Shown piece by piece: positions 33,530 through 43,162 of a stretch of DNA of 64,000 bases. The position numbers and the translations under genes are program-made. This DNA is from Bog-113 sp963752695 (lineage in GTDB: Bacteria; Acidobacteriota; Terriglobia; Bryobacterales; Bryobacteraceae), in the NCBI GenBank assembly GCA_963752695.1, contig CAVVZB010000002.1, forward strand, positions 868,001 to 932,000, read 5' to 3'. The notes below the pieces were generated by a model. It had not been told where the DNA came from and ran no database searches. It saw only the letters and a list, made by a program, of their open reading frames with translations. The stretch's first letter is position 1; each line of letters begins with the position of its first letter.

Positions 33530-35437
33530 TCAGTTATGAGGTTGGGGCGTGAGGGTGAACCGCCCGTCAAAGGCGTCCCTGACAGACACACGATTTCTCT
33601 CCAAAGTGGAGCCAGTCGCCCGGTCGAGCGCCGTCCGCGCTTTGGCGTAAATCGCTTTGGCGGCAATCTCAGTGGTACGCGCTTGCGCCAAATAGCTCTG
33701 ATATTGGAGCACCAAAAATGTGGTGGACAAGCCGACCCCATATCTCTCCTGCTCAATTTTCAGCGACTGTTCCTGAAGCTTCCGAACCTCAACCGCCGCG
33801 TCATAGGAATCGCGAGCCCGCTGAAGCGCGACTGCGCCATCTTCAACTTCCAATCGGACTTGATTGGCGACCTGCTGCCGGCGGATCTCATTTTGGCGCA
33901 CCTGGAGCTCATCGCGCACGACATCCGCCTCGCCAACGCGATTGCGCAAAGGAAGGTTTAAGTTGACTCCGACGCTGAACGTAGGGTAGCTTTGGCTGCC
34001 GATCTGGCCAAGTGCATTTCCATAATTGCCCTGATAATTCAGGTTTGCGGGCAACGGCGTCCCAAGCACGGATTGATAGCCGCGGTTCGCGCTTCCGGCC
34101 AGGCCTGAAGCGGAATAGCCCCCAACCAGATCCACTTCGGGCAACAGCTCATTGCGGGAGCCTTCGAGCGCGATGTTGGAGTTCTCGACCTGGATACCGG
34201 TAGAAAGCAGATCGGGACGGTTTGCGTTGGCGGCGCGGATGAGCTCGGCGGTATCAGGCGCCGTTGCGTCCGTAGGAGTGTCAAGGCTGCTGGTTGGGAC
34301 GACATGGACGGAGTGCAAGGCCGGGTCGGCGGTAAACCGGCGCGTAATTACACTAAGAACAATCAATTCCTGCTGGCGCGCGAAGCCCTGCGCGTTGATC
34401 AAATCCTGCCGGGCGGCCGCGACTTGTGCCTGCGCGCGCGTGAGCTCGACGGGAGCTAAGGTCCCGACATTTACCTTATTCTTGTTGTCTTCGTAGAGCC
34501 GCTGCGCCAAGGCCAGGGTATCGCGCCGGTTGCCAACGTCTTCGGTAAGCGCTACCAAATCCTGGTACAAGCGGATGGTGCCGGAAACGGTCTCGATTAA
34601 CTGCTGTTTGAATAGGAGGTCGGTGATCTTCTCGTTGTTTTTGCCGATGCGGATGAAGCGGCGATTGAGGCCGATACCGAATCCTCGAAGCAGCGGTTGC
34701 GTGACGTTGAAGCCAAGGCTTGAAGTCGAATAAGGATCGTAGAAAGATGTAGTTGAGTTGGTGTTTTGGAAGTTGTTATTGAATGCCGCCGAAAGTTGAG
34801 TGCCGGTGCTGAACCCTTGTTGGTAGCCGAGGTTTCCAGTCACCTGCCGAGAGGTCAGAACGGGAGTTCCCGAGCTAAGCAGGTTGGTTTCCGGTGTGGA
34901 GCCTCGCTGGACAGCCACTGTACCTACAATTGCGGGATCGAAGGCGGGGACGGCTGGGCCGGTCGCAAATGACGTGCTCGGGAGTAGAGTGCTGTTAGTT
35001 TGCGCTGTCGTGATGATGGAAAGATCGGACGAGTAGCCGGGAAGCGTGGAGGTCGGAACGGTGCCGCTGGCCGCAGATGTGACAAGCGGGGCGTTGGGTC
35101 CGCCGATGCCGACTGGCACTTCGGTAAGGGTTGTGGGGATGCCGCGGAGCAGTCCCCCGCCCTTGGCTCGCAAGGTATCGCTTTGTGAGATCGGAGTGTT
35201 CAAGCGATCCCATTGCACATCCAGATTGTTTTCAATGGCGAGCGCGATCGCGTCATCTAGAGTGAGGTAGAGATTGCCAGCGCGAATGAGCGATTCGATG
35301 CGCGGCGAATTGGACAGCGAGACCGCACCGACCACCGGACTGCGATACAGGCCGCGGCGATAGGCGGAGATCTGATCGTCAGCGGCTTGCGAGAAAAGAC
35401 GAAACGCCAGCAGCAGGGCGCAAATCCGCACCGTCAT
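33530..35437 (-). CDS. TolC-family outer membrane efflux protein
   Basis: 635 residues with a signal peptide (MTVRICALLLAFRLFSQAA). Two OEP domains of alternating coiled coil are visible: LTLDDAIALAIENNLDVQ starts the first, and VGVNLNLPLRNRVGEADVVR with EVRKLQEQSLKIEQERYGVG the second. A long loop of about 120 residues rich in Ser/Thr/Pro (residues ~80-200) lengthens it beyond typical TolC. It forms the outer-membrane channel of the RND pump encoded just upstream. ATG 35437 overlaps the adaptor stop by four bases. Confidence 0.92.
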   Translation of the reverse strand: MTVRICALLLAFRLFSQAADDQISAYRRGLYRSPVVGAVSLSNSPRIESLIRAGNLYLTLDDAIALAIENNLDVQWDRLNTPISQSDTLRAKGGGLLRGIPTTLTEVPVGIGGPNAPLVTSAASGTVPTSTLPGYSSDLSIITTAQTNSTLLPSTSFATGPAVPAFDPAIVGTVAVQRGSTPETNLLSSGTPVLTSRQVTGNLGYQQGFSTGTQLSAAFNNNFQNTNSTTSFYDPYSTSSLGFNVTQPLLRGFGIGLNRRFIRIGKNNEKITDLLFKQQLIETVSGTIRLYQDLVALTEDVGNRRDTLALAQRLYEDNKNKVNVGTLAPVELTRAQAQVAAARQDLINAQGFARQQELIVLSVITRRFTADPALHSVHVVPTSSLDTPTDATAPDTAELIRAANANRPDLLSTGIQVENSNIALEGSRNELLPEVDLVGGYSASGLAGSANRGYQSVLGTPLPANLNYQGNYGNALGQIGSQSYPTFSVGVNLNLPLRNRVGEADVVRDELQVRQNEIRRQQVANQVRLEVEDGAVALQRARDSYDAAVEVRKLQEQSLKIEQERYGVGLSTTFLVLQYQSYLAQARTTEIAAKAIYAKARTALDRATGSTLERNRVSVRDAFDGRFTLTPQPHN

Positions 35438-37059
35438 TTGCCTGCGTTCCCCGTGGTCCCGGTGGCTGAGCCATTGCCGGAACCACCGCCCGAGCCATTG
35501 CCGGAGCCATTGCTGGAACCGGAAGCGCCGCCGGAGTTACCGGACGCCGGCGCACCTCCCGCCGACGTATCGCCCCCGGACCCACCCGGTTTTTTGTCGG
35601 TCGGGCCACCCCCGGGAGTCGCCGCCTGCGGACCTTTACCGGATGAGGGAAGGATGAGAGCACCCTCGAAGACCTGGTCGCTCGGATTAGTCGCCACGTA
35701 CTCCCAGCCTTGGAGACCGGAAGTAATTTCGGTGTCGGTGCCGTAATCGCGGCCCACTTCGACTTTCTGCATGTGAATCTGTTTGGGCTTTTCGTTGTGT
35801 TCTTTGGTGCCGGTGTCTTCCGGGCTTTCTTTCTTGAGTGCCTGGAGCTTTTGCGGATCGGCATCGCGGACAACCGCGATGAAGACGCCATCGGCGCGAG
35901 TCATGAGACTGTCGCCGGGAACCAGGAGTGGCGGATCGGTCCGGGGGCTGGCGAACTGCACCTGGGCATACATGCCGGGAAGCAAGCTGTGGGCGTTGTT
36001 ATCGATCTGCACCTCGGTGAGCAGCGTTCGGGTCGTAGGATCAAGGGCGCTGGAAGTTCGGGTGACTGTTCCGGGGAAACGGCGGCCGCTATATTCGGCC
36101 ACCAGGACATCGGCTTTCTGGCCGAGGTGGACGGCCGGTGCGTCGGTTTGCGGAACATTGATCAGGATGCGCAAGCGGTCAATCTGCGCGACGCGAAACA
36201 TCTCGCCGTTTTGCTGGGACGAAGAAGCCGAGCCTAACTGCTGACTGCTGGCGTAAGTAGTGGCACCGGATTGGCCGCCGCTGGTGGAAATGTAGGTGCC
36301 TAGGTCGACGTTACGCGCGGTGACGACGCCAGCGAAGGGAGCGCGCACTTCCTTGTAGGAGGCAAGTGAGACCAGGCGCTCCAAATTGGCTTGCGCAGCC
36401 TTGATGTTGTCTTCGGCGGCGCGCACGTTGGCTTTGCTGGAATTGACGGTAGCGCCGGCAGCGTCATAGTTGGCCTTCTGCGTATCGGCATCCTGCTTGG
36501 AGACGGCGCCATCCTGCACCAGGGTCCGGTAGCGATCCCAGGTGACCCGGGCAAGTTCGAGTTGGGCTTGCGATTGTTCGAGCGCGGCCTGGGTCTGACC
36601 GAGTTGCTGACGCGCCTGCGCTACTTGTGACTGGCCCTGGGCGACTTGCTGGTCGAGTTCCGGGGCTTCGATGACGGCCATCAATTGGCGGGCTTGGACA
36701 TGATCGCCAATATCGACCAGGCGCTTGGAGATATAGCCGGATGCGCGCGCGTAGATGGGCGCTTCAGTCACGGGCGTAATGTTGCCCGGCAGCAGCAACC
36801 GGGAAAATTCGGGAGAGTGCTTGACCTTAGCGACGTCCACGACGGGCAGTGACTCTTCCTCGCGCCGGGCGGAATTGGCGGTGGTGTTCTCGCGGCTGCG
36901 ACGCGGCAAGTACCCCACTAAAAAGATAACCGCCAGCAGAATGAGGGAAATCAGGAGCGCCCAGACCAAACCTTTCCGGGAGGGCTTGGGTTCCTGGTCG
37001 TGCTTCTGCGGCTCGGCCGCGTTCGGATTGTCCCGCAGAGATTTCTGTTCCTGGTTCAT
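35434..37059 (-). CDS. RND efflux periplasmic adaptor (MFP/HlyD family) with low-complexity tail
   Basis: 541 residues. One N-terminal transmembrane segment (LVWALLISLILLAVIFLVGY), biotinyl-lipoyl part (IYARASGYISKRLVDIGDHV), a long coiled-coil hairpin (QVAQGQSQVAQARQQLGQTQ) and the second lipoyl half (VRAPFAGVVTARNVDLGTYI). The last ~75 residues are almost only Gly, Ser, Asn, Ala, Thr and Pro, unusual for the family. The adaptor bridges the RND pump and the TolC channel. Gene order is pump, adaptor, channel. Confidence 0.93.
   Translation of the reverse strand: MNQEQKSLRDNPNAAEPQKHDQEPKPSRKGLVWALLISLILLAVIFLVGYLPRRSRENTTANSARREEESLPVVDVAKVKHSPEFSRLLLPGNITPVTEAPIYARASGYISKRLVDIGDHVQARQLMAVIEAPELDQQVAQGQSQVAQARQQLGQTQAALEQSQAQLELARVTWDRYRTLVQDGAVSKQDADTQKANYDAAGATVNSSKANVRAAEDNIKAAQANLERLVSLASYKEVRAPFAGVVTARNVDLGTYISTSGGQSGATTYASSQQLGSASSSQQNGEMFRVAQIDRLRILINVPQTDAPAVHLGQKADVLVAEYSGRRFPGTVTRTSSALDPTTRTLLTEVQIDNNAHSLLPGMYAQVQFASPRTDPPLLVPGDSLMTRADGVFIAVVRDADPQKLQALKKESPEDTGTKEHNEKPKQIHMQKVEVGRDYGTDTEITSGLQGWEYVATNPSDQVFEGALILPSSGKGPQAATPGGGPTDKKPGGSGGDTSAGGAPASGNSGGASGSSNGSGNGSGGGSGNGSATGTTGNAGK
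35438..35660 (-). repeat. Gly/Ser/Asn-rich coding repeat at the adaptor C-terminus
   Basis: The last ~75 codons of the adaptor gene repeat GGC/GGT, AGC/TCC, AAT and GCA units; imperfect copies of a GCCATTGCCGGA-like unit are visible on the plus strand between about 35470 and 35520. Likely flexible and prone to length change. Confidence 0.65.
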
Positions 37060-37095
37060 CGTAAATTTTTCGCTAGTGCGTATGGGGGCGCAAAT

Positions 37096-40000
37096 CTAAG
37101 CGGGCTGCGGCTCCTCTTCGTGTTGTGGCTGCGACTCGGGAAGGCGCTCGTGCGCTTCCCTCTCGATTTGCGATTCCCAGTCGACCGGTGCATCTTTGCG
37201 GAGGAACGAATACATGATCGGGACAAAAAACAGGGTGCTGAACGTTGCAACGAGCAGGCCGCCAATAACCGCTCGGCCGAGAGGAGCATTCTGTTCCCCG
37301 CCCTCGCCAAGAGCGAGCGACATGGGCAGCATTCCAATCATCATGGCGGTGGCGGTCATGATGACGGGACGGATTCGGGTGAAGCCGGCGGAATGGGCCG
37401 ATTCGATGGCGCTCTTGCCGCTGATCCGCTCGTCATTGGCGAAGGTGACAAGCAGGATCGAATTGGCCGTGGCCACGCCGATACACATGATCGACCCCAT
37501 GAGGGAGGGCACGTTGAGCGTGGTCTGGGTGACAAACAGCATCCACAGGATGCCCGAAAGCGTGCCTGGTATGGCCATCAGGATGATGAACGGGTCCATC
37601 CAGGATTGGAAGTTCACCACCATCAGCAGGTAGACCAAGAGCAGAGCGAAGATGATGCCGAGCCCCAGGCGGAGAAACGACGAGTTCATGGTGTCCACCT
37701 GTCCGCGCACATCGATGAAATTGCCCTTGGTCAGCTTCTGGCGATATTTGTCGACGATTTTATAAACGTTTCCGGCCACTCCGCCAAGATCGCGCAAGTC
37801 AGTATTGGCAAAAATGTCATAGGTCGGTTGCACGTTGTAGTGATTGACAAGCGCCACTGTCGTGGTGCGTTTCAACGTAACGAAATTGGAGAGCAATTGC
37901 GGTTGGGCGGAACCGTTTGCCGAGGTCAGTGGAGTGCGTTTGAGCGCGTCGAAGGAATCGATCCGGTATTGCGGGGTTTGGACGGCAACGGAGTAATTCA
38001 CGCCATTGACGGGGTTGAGCCACTGGTTGGGAGCGACCTGCCCACTCGAGGTAAGTGAGATGAGAACGCTATTCGAGACATCGCGCTGGGTGAGGCCTGC
38101 CTGGTCGGCCTTGGTGCGATCCACGTTGACCATGACCGAGGGGTAGGCGACCTCCTGCTTGATATGGACATCGACGGCTCCGGCGACGTGGGAGACTTCG
38201 CTCTCGATTTTCTGGGCGATGGCGTAATTGTTCTTGGCGTCGCGCCCGACGATCTGTATATCGATCGGCGCGGGCAGTCCGAAGTTGAGGATCTGATTGG
38301 TGATGTTAGCGGCCTGGAAAAAGAACGTTTCCTGGGGGAACTTGTCGTTGAGGCGGGCGCGCAATTTGCGTTCGTAGACCTCGGTCGGTCCGTGTTTTTG
38401 GGCGTTGAGCGCGATCAGGATTTCGCCGTCGGAGACACCTAAGGTGGAACTATCTCCGAACGCGAGATTGACGCCGCTCGAAGGAAGACCGATGTTATCG
38501 ACGATCGTATCGACCTCGGCTTTGGGAATCTCTTGGCGAATTTCACCTTCGATCCGGGCGAAGATTTGCTCGGTCTCCTCGATGCGGGTTCCGGCGGGAG
38601 CGTTCACGTGGAGGCGCATCTGGCCGGAATCGACGTAAGGGAAAAAGTCGCGGCCAACCACGAAAGCAAGGCCGAGGGAAAGAAAACAAAACAGTCCGAA
38701 GACGCTCGCGACGATTCCGCGGTGATGCAGGACGTAGATCAACCAGCCGGAGTAGCGTTCGCGGAACCACTCGAAGCGGGCATCGAACGCGTGGTGGACG
38801 CGCCAGATCAATCCTGGAGCATGCGCAGGTTTGCCGTCTTCACCTTGCTGATACAGCTTCACTTCCGGGGGAAGCAGGAAGTGCACCATGGTCGGAACCA
38901 GAGTGCGGGTAAGCAGGTAAGACGTGAGCATCGCGAATACAACGGCGCCCGCAAGCGGAGTAAAGAGAAATTTGGCGGCGCCGGTGAGAAGCAACACGGG
39001 GACGAATACGATGCAGATGGCGAGGGTGGAAACGAACGCGGGAACGGCGATTTGCTGGGCACCATCGAGAATCGCGGGGACGATCGGCTTCTTCATGCCG
39101 AGGTTGCGGTGGATGTTCTCGATTTCGACCGTGGCGTCGTCGACCAGGATTCCGACCGCCAGAGCCAAACCGCCGAGCGTCATGACGTTAACGGTTTGTC
39201 CGAGCGCGTCCAGCACGATCAGCGATGTCAGGATGGAGAGCGGGATGGAGATGCAGACAATCAAGGTGGAGCGCCAACTGCCCAGGAAGAGAAGAATCAT
39301 CAGACCGGTCAGAGCAGCCGCGATGGCGCCTTCACGGAGCACGCCGTTAATGGCCGCTTTCACGAACACCGACTGGTCGAAGAGCTGCCGGATTTTGAGT
39401 TCGGGAGGAAGACCGGACTGGATGCGAATGAGCGCCTTCTTCACGTCCTTCACGATGCTGAGGGTGGATGCTTGCCCGTTCTTAAGCACGGTAAGTAAAG
39501 AGGCCCGGCGGCCATTGACGCGGACCACGTTCTGCTGCACCGCATAGCCATCGCGGACGTTGGCGACATCGCGCATGTACGTGGTGGCGCCATTCACGGT
39601 GCGAATCGGCAGGTCATTCATGGCCGAAACCGCAGTCGGGCTGCTGTTGAGCTGGATCTGATAATCGCGATCGCCGATTTTGGCGGTTCCGGCGGGCAGA
39701 ATCAGATTCTGCAAGTTAAGGGCATTTGAGACGTCGGTGGCGGAGAGACCCTTGGCGTAGAGGGCGTTGGGGTCCAGATCCACCATGATCTGGCGCTGTT
39801 TGCCGCCAGAGGGCAGCGGGACGGCGGCGCCCTGTACGGTCGCAAGCTGGGTGCGGATGAAGTTCAGCCCGAGATCGAAGAGCGTCTGTTCGCTGAGAGT
39901 ATCGCTTTCCAAGGCCAGTTGCAGAATGGGAACGCTCGAGGCGTCATATTTCAGAATGATGGGCGGGAAGATGCCGGGCGGCAGGACACGGAGAATCGTT

Positions 40001-40341
40001 TGGACAATCGAAGTGACTTGCGAGAGCGCCAATTCGACCTTGGCGGTGGGTTGGAAGTAGACGCGGATGACCGCGACGCCGTTGTACGACGTCGACTCCA
40101 TATGCTCGATATCATTGACCGTGGTGGTCATGGCGCGTTCGCAGATGGTGACCACGCGCTTTTCCATCTCATCCGGAGATAGGCCCGTGTAGGTCCAAAC
40201 GACCGTGACCACGGGAATGTTGATATACGGGAAAATGTCGGTCGGCATGGTAATGATGGCCGACACACCGAGCACGAGCATCAGAACCGCCATCACTACA
40301 AACGTGTACGGGGCTCTGAGCGCGAGCCTAACAATCCACAA
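37096..40341 (-). CDS. RND multidrug efflux permease (HAE1/AcrB-like)
   Basis: 1081 residues with the twelve-helix RND layout. N-terminal FVVMAVLMLVLGVSAIITMP, then PTDIFPYINIPVVTVVWTY; helix 4 carries LAVGILVDDATVEIENIHR with the proton-relay Asp pair; GRDFFPYVDSGQMRLHVNAP begins the second periplasmic half. It exports hydrophobic compounds by proton antiport. Start is TTG 40341 with GGAG nine bases before it. First gene of the pump-adaptor-channel operon. No regulator gene is adjacent. Confidence 0.94.
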   Translation of the reverse strand: MWIVRLALRAPYTFVVMAVLMLVLGVSAIITMPTDIFPYINIPVVTVVWTYTGLSPDEMEKRVVTICERAMTTTVNDIEHMESTSYNGVAVIRVYFQPTAKVELALSQVTSIVQTILRVLPPGIFPPIILKYDASSVPILQLALESDTLSEQTLFDLGLNFIRTQLATVQGAAVPLPSGGKQRQIMVDLDPNALYAKGLSATDVSNALNLQNLILPAGTAKIGDRDYQIQLNSSPTAVSAMNDLPIRTVNGATTYMRDVANVRDGYAVQQNVVRVNGRRASLLTVLKNGQASTLSIVKDVKKALIRIQSGLPPELKIRQLFDQSVFVKAAINGVLREGAIAAALTGLMILLFLGSWRSTLIVCISIPLSILTSLIVLDALGQTVNVMTLGGLALAVGILVDDATVEIENIHRNLGMKKPIVPAILDGAQQIAVPAFVSTLAICIVFVPVLLLTGAAKFLFTPLAGAVVFAMLTSYLLTRTLVPTMVHFLLPPEVKLYQQGEDGKPAHAPGLIWRVHHAFDARFEWFRERYSGWLIYVLHHRGIVASVFGLFCFLSLGLAFVVGRDFFPYVDSGQMRLHVNAPAGTRIEETEQIFARIEGEIRQEIPKAEVDTIVDNIGLPSSGVNLAFGDSSTLGVSDGEILIALNAQKHGPTEVYERKLRARLNDKFPQETFFFQAANITNQILNFGLPAPIDIQIVGRDAKNNYAIAQKIESEVSHVAGAVDVHIKQEVAYPSVMVNVDRTKADQAGLTQRDVSNSVLISLTSSGQVAPNQWLNPVNGVNYSVAVQTPQYRIDSFDALKRTPLTSANGSAQPQLLSNFVTLKRTTTVALVNHYNVQPTYDIFANTDLRDLGGVAGNVYKIVDKYRQKLTKGNFIDVRGQVDTMNSSFLRLGLGIIFALLLVYLLMVVNFQSWMDPFIILMAIPGTLSGILWMLFVTQTTLNVPSLMGSIMCIGVATANSILLVTFANDERISGKSAIESAHSAGFTRIRPVIMTATAMMIGMLPMSLALGEGGEQNAPLGRAVIGGLLVATFSTLFFVPIMYSFLRKDAPVDWESQIEREAHERLPESQPQHEEEPQPA

Positions 40342-40359
40342 TAATTTTCTCCTGAGACC

Positions 40360-40389
40360 TGTATAAGGGACGCGGCGCCACTCCGCGTC
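40360..40389 (-). promoter_or_regulatory. Putative promoter with operator-like inverted repeat upstream of the RND operon
   Basis: The perfect inverted repeat GACGCGG-CGCCACT-CCGCGTC (40369-40389) lies directly upstream of a -10-like TATACA (minus strand, 40365-40360), about 20-30 bases before the start of the RND permease. In this position it could be bound by a repressor such as a TetR-type regulator. It could also form a 5' hairpin. No regulator gene is nearby to support one choice. Confidence 0.4.
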
Positions 40390-40561
40390 GATTCAACCGC
40401 AATACTAGTTTGGCGTAGCCCGAGGAGGAAAGTTACCCCCGTCAGTGCTTAGCCCAGAAACTTAGAGATGTTCCTAACGGATTCGACATTGAACCCTACA
40501 GCGATCATAGCTCCATTGTGGTGCATTTGACTTTGCGGGGCGCATCTTCCAAACTAGGCGT

Positions 40562-41467
40562 TTGCCGAAAACAGGTGGTGAGTCCGAGGTTTTGCTGGTT
40601 GTGGGCGCCGGTTCCGGGATGGGGCAGGAATGCGCTCTGTTTCTCGCGAGTAAGGGGTACCGCGTGATTGGGTCCGTCTTCATGGAAAAGGAGGCGGACG
40701 ATCTTGCGACTGCGGCGGCGGCGCGGGGCTTGACCATTCAAACGGCGCGGATGGATGTGACCAAACCCGAGCAAGTAAATGCGACCGTGCAGGGTTTGGG
40801 CCGGATCGATGGCCTGGTCTACTTTGCCGGAATCAGCCTGCGGGGGTTTGTGGAAGACCTGACCATGGAGGACATCAAGAAAGTCTTCGAAGTCAACTTC
40901 TACGGGGCGTTGCATTGCATTCAGGCGGTCTTGCCGGGGATGCGAGAGCGTAAAGCGGGACGGATGGTGATTACGACATCGGCGGGTGGCCGAATCGGCT
41001 CAATGAGTATTGGCGGCTATGTATCGAGCAAGTTTGCGGTCGAGGGCTTGGTGGAGTGCCTGGCCCAAGAGGTCGCGATGTTCAACATCCATTGCTCACT
41101 GTTGGAACCGGGGCTGATAAAGACGCCGCACTTTACGGTACATCGCAACCGAGCTCCGCGCGCGATGAATCCGGAAAGCCCGTACTATCCGTGGTTTCTG
41201 CAACACGAAAAGATGGTGGACGACATCCTGGAAGGTAACTCTTTCGGAATCGGCGACGTGGCGAAAGTTGTTTACGAAATCCTGCAGGCCAAGCGTCCCC
41301 GGTTGCGATACCTGGTGGGAGCGAAGGCCAAGCTGGTTGTGAACCTACGCCGGTATGTACCGGGCGAGATCTTTCAGCGCATCCACTGGCGAGTGGTGCG
41401 GAAGATTGTGACGCAACCCAAGGTACAGGCTCTAACGCTCAGTGGGACGGAGCCGAAGAAGCCTTAG
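40562..41467 (+). CDS. Short-chain dehydrogenase/reductase
   Basis: 301 residues from TTG 40562. Cofactor site LLVVGAGSGMGQECALFL, NAG-like FAGISLRGFVEDL, catalytic Ser in TTSAGGRIGSMSIGG and YVSSKFAVEG with Tyr and Lys. A ~40-residue C-terminal extension (VNLRRYVPGEIFQRIHW) is like that of retinol or steroid-type SDRs. Substrate unknown. No ATG or GTG lies near, so the TTG start is the best but weak. Monocistronic. Confidence 0.87.
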   Translation: MPKTGGESEVLLVVGAGSGMGQECALFLASKGYRVIGSVFMEKEADDLATAAAARGLTIQTARMDVTKPEQVNATVQGLGRIDGLVYFAGISLRGFVEDLTMEDIKKVFEVNFYGALHCIQAVLPGMRERKAGRMVITTSAGGRIGSMSIGGYVSSKFAVEGLVECLAQEVAMFNIHCSLLEPGLIKTPHFTVHRNRAPRAMNPESPYYPWFLQHEKMVDDILEGNSFGIGDVAKVVYEILQAKRPRLRYLVGAKAKLVVNLRRYVPGEIFQRIHWRVVRKIVTQPKVQALTLSGTEPKKP

Positions 41468-41474
41468 GCGAGTT

Positions 41475-41498
41475 TGCTGCTGTTCCTAGTGAGCAGCA
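41475..41498. terminator. Possible bidirectional hairpin between SDR and M28 peptidase genes
   Basis: TGCTGCT (41475-41481), a ten-base loop and AGCAGCA (41492-41498) form a seven-pair stem that surrounds the M28 stop codon. There is no T-run on either side, so intrinsic termination is doubtful. Confidence 0.25.
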
Positions 41499-43162
41499 GT
41501 CTGGCTGATGCTAGCGTCACGCTTCGGCTTGAACTCATTACCTGGATTCCATTCCGGGAACTTGCTGCCGTTGGCGACGCGCAGACCGACATCGAAGAGC
41601 AGTTGCATATCCTGCACTTCACCGGATAGATCCCAGCCTGGTTTGGGCTCGTCGGACACCTTGTGATAGTCGTTCGTGGTGTAGTCCTCGGCTTTGTCGT
41701 GGCCGAAATTAGCGGGCTTGCCGATGAAGTCGACGCCAGGATGAATGTCGAGCGCGGGTACGCCTTGCTTGGCGAATTCGAAGTGATCGGAACGGTAGAA
41801 GCCGCCGCGTTCGGGGGTGGGATCGGGCTTGAGAGTGCGGCCGCCCTGCTGGTCGGCAACTTGTTTCGCGACGTCATCCAGCGTGGAATTTCCGAGGCCG
41901 ACGATAACCATATCGCGCGTGCGGCCCCACATGTTCATGGAGTCCATATTAAGGTCGGCCAAAGTTTGATTTAACGGGTACAGAGGATTGGCGGCATAGT
42001 ACTTGGAGCCGAGTAAGCCCTTCTCTTCTGCGGTGACCGAGAGGAAAAGAATGGAGCGTTTCGGGGCGGGAGTTAGTTTGGAATAGGCGCGGGCAAGTTC
42101 AAGCAGTCCGGCGCAACCGGAGGCGTTGTCGACGGCGCCGTTATAGATCTTGTCTCCGGGGAGCGCGGGATCTGTTCCGAGGTGATCCCAATGCGCCGTA
42201 AAAATTACGTACTGGTCCCGGAGTTCGGGGTCGCTGCCGGTTAACTTCGCGACCACATTCTTACTCTTGACTTCACGTACAGCGGTCTTTATATCGAAAG
42301 ACCACTTCGCATTGAGAGTGACCGGACGAAACTCCTTAGTGGTTGCGAGCTTCTTGAGAGCCGCTAAGTCCTGACCCGAAGCACGAAAGATCTTATCGGC
42401 GGTCGCGTAGGGAATCCAAGATCTGACCGGGACTTGCGAGGCGTTGCGATCCGGCGTCTGAATGTCGAAGTTCTCGTGTGTGTTGCTTCCGACAACGACT
42501 TCGAAAGGATAACCAGCGGGGCCTGTCTCGTGGATGATGACTGCGGCGGCTGCTCCTAGCTTCGAGGCGATCTCATACTTATAGGTCCAGCGGCCGTAAT
42601 AAGTCATCGCGCTGCCCTTGAACATTTTTGGATCGAGCTTGGACGGATCATTGGGGTCGGGCACGGCGGGATCATTAACGAGCATGACGATGGTCTTGCC
42701 TTTTACATCGACGCCCTTGTAATCGTCCCAGCCATACTCGGGAGCGACGACTCCGTAGCCCACGAATACAACATCGGAATCCCGCACTGTTACTTCAGGA
42801 ACCGGCTGTACGGTCCATGCCACAATGTCTTTCTTCGGCTCCAGTTCGAGCGTGGCTCCGCCCGCGGTAACGTGCGACGACGGCGTGGAAAGGATGCCGA
42901 AGAGAGGCACGTCCTGCACATAAGTGCCATCTGGATTGCCGGGTTTTAGGCCGAAGCTTTTAAACTGATCGGTCAGATACTTGACGGAGAGAACTTCGCC
43001 TTTGGTGGACGGAGCGCGGCCTCCGTACTCATCGGAAGCGAGCACTTTGATGTGGGCCAGAAGCCGGTCCGGAGTAATCAGGTTGCGAGCAGCTGAAGGA
43101 TCGAGAGCGAAGGCCAGGGCGGCCGCAGCGGCGCCGCTCAGAACGACACGTTTTACGCCCAA
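41486..43162 (-). CDS. Exported M28 family zinc aminopeptidase with PA domain
   Basis: 558 residues; the N-terminus has a signal-like segment (VVLSGAAAAALAFALD). A protease-associated domain is inserted before the catalytic part (VFVGYGVVAPEYGWDDYKG). Zinc ligands: AHWDHLG, AVDNASGCAG, VTAEEKGLLG with the catalytic Glu, LNMDSMN and YRSDHFEFAKQG. M28 enzymes remove N-terminal residues from peptides in the periplasm or outside. ATG 43162 lies ten bases inside the end of iorB, so it is translated with the oxidoreductase genes. Confidence 0.9.
   Translation of the reverse strand: MGVKRVVLSGAAAAALAFALDPSAARNLITPDRLLAHIKVLASDEYGGRAPSTKGEVLSVKYLTDQFKSFGLKPGNPDGTYVQDVPLFGILSTPSSHVTAGGATLELEPKKDIVAWTVQPVPEVTVRDSDVVFVGYGVVAPEYGWDDYKGVDVKGKTIVMLVNDPAVPDPNDPSKLDPKMFKGSAMTYYGRWTYKYEIASKLGAAAAVIIHETGPAGYPFEVVVGSNTHENFDIQTPDRNASQVPVRSWIPYATADKIFRASGQDLAALKKLATTKEFRPVTLNAKWSFDIKTAVREVKSKNVVAKLTGSDPELRDQYVIFTAHWDHLGTDPALPGDKIYNGAVDNASGCAGLLELARAYSKLTPAPKRSILFLSVTAEEKGLLGSKYYAANPLYPLNQTLADLNMDSMNMWGRTRDMVIVGLGNSTLDDVAKQVADQQGGRTLKPDPTPERGGFYRSDHFEFAKQGVPALDIHPGVDFIGKPANFGHDKAEDYTTNDYHKVSDEPKPGWDLSGEVQDMQLLFDVGLRVANGSKFPEWNPGNEFKPKRDASISQTAAH

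Noticed and set aside
38533..39498. Long open frame antisense to the RND permease
   Set aside because: Charged, low-complexity composition without any domain; it follows from the codon use of the permease on the other strand.
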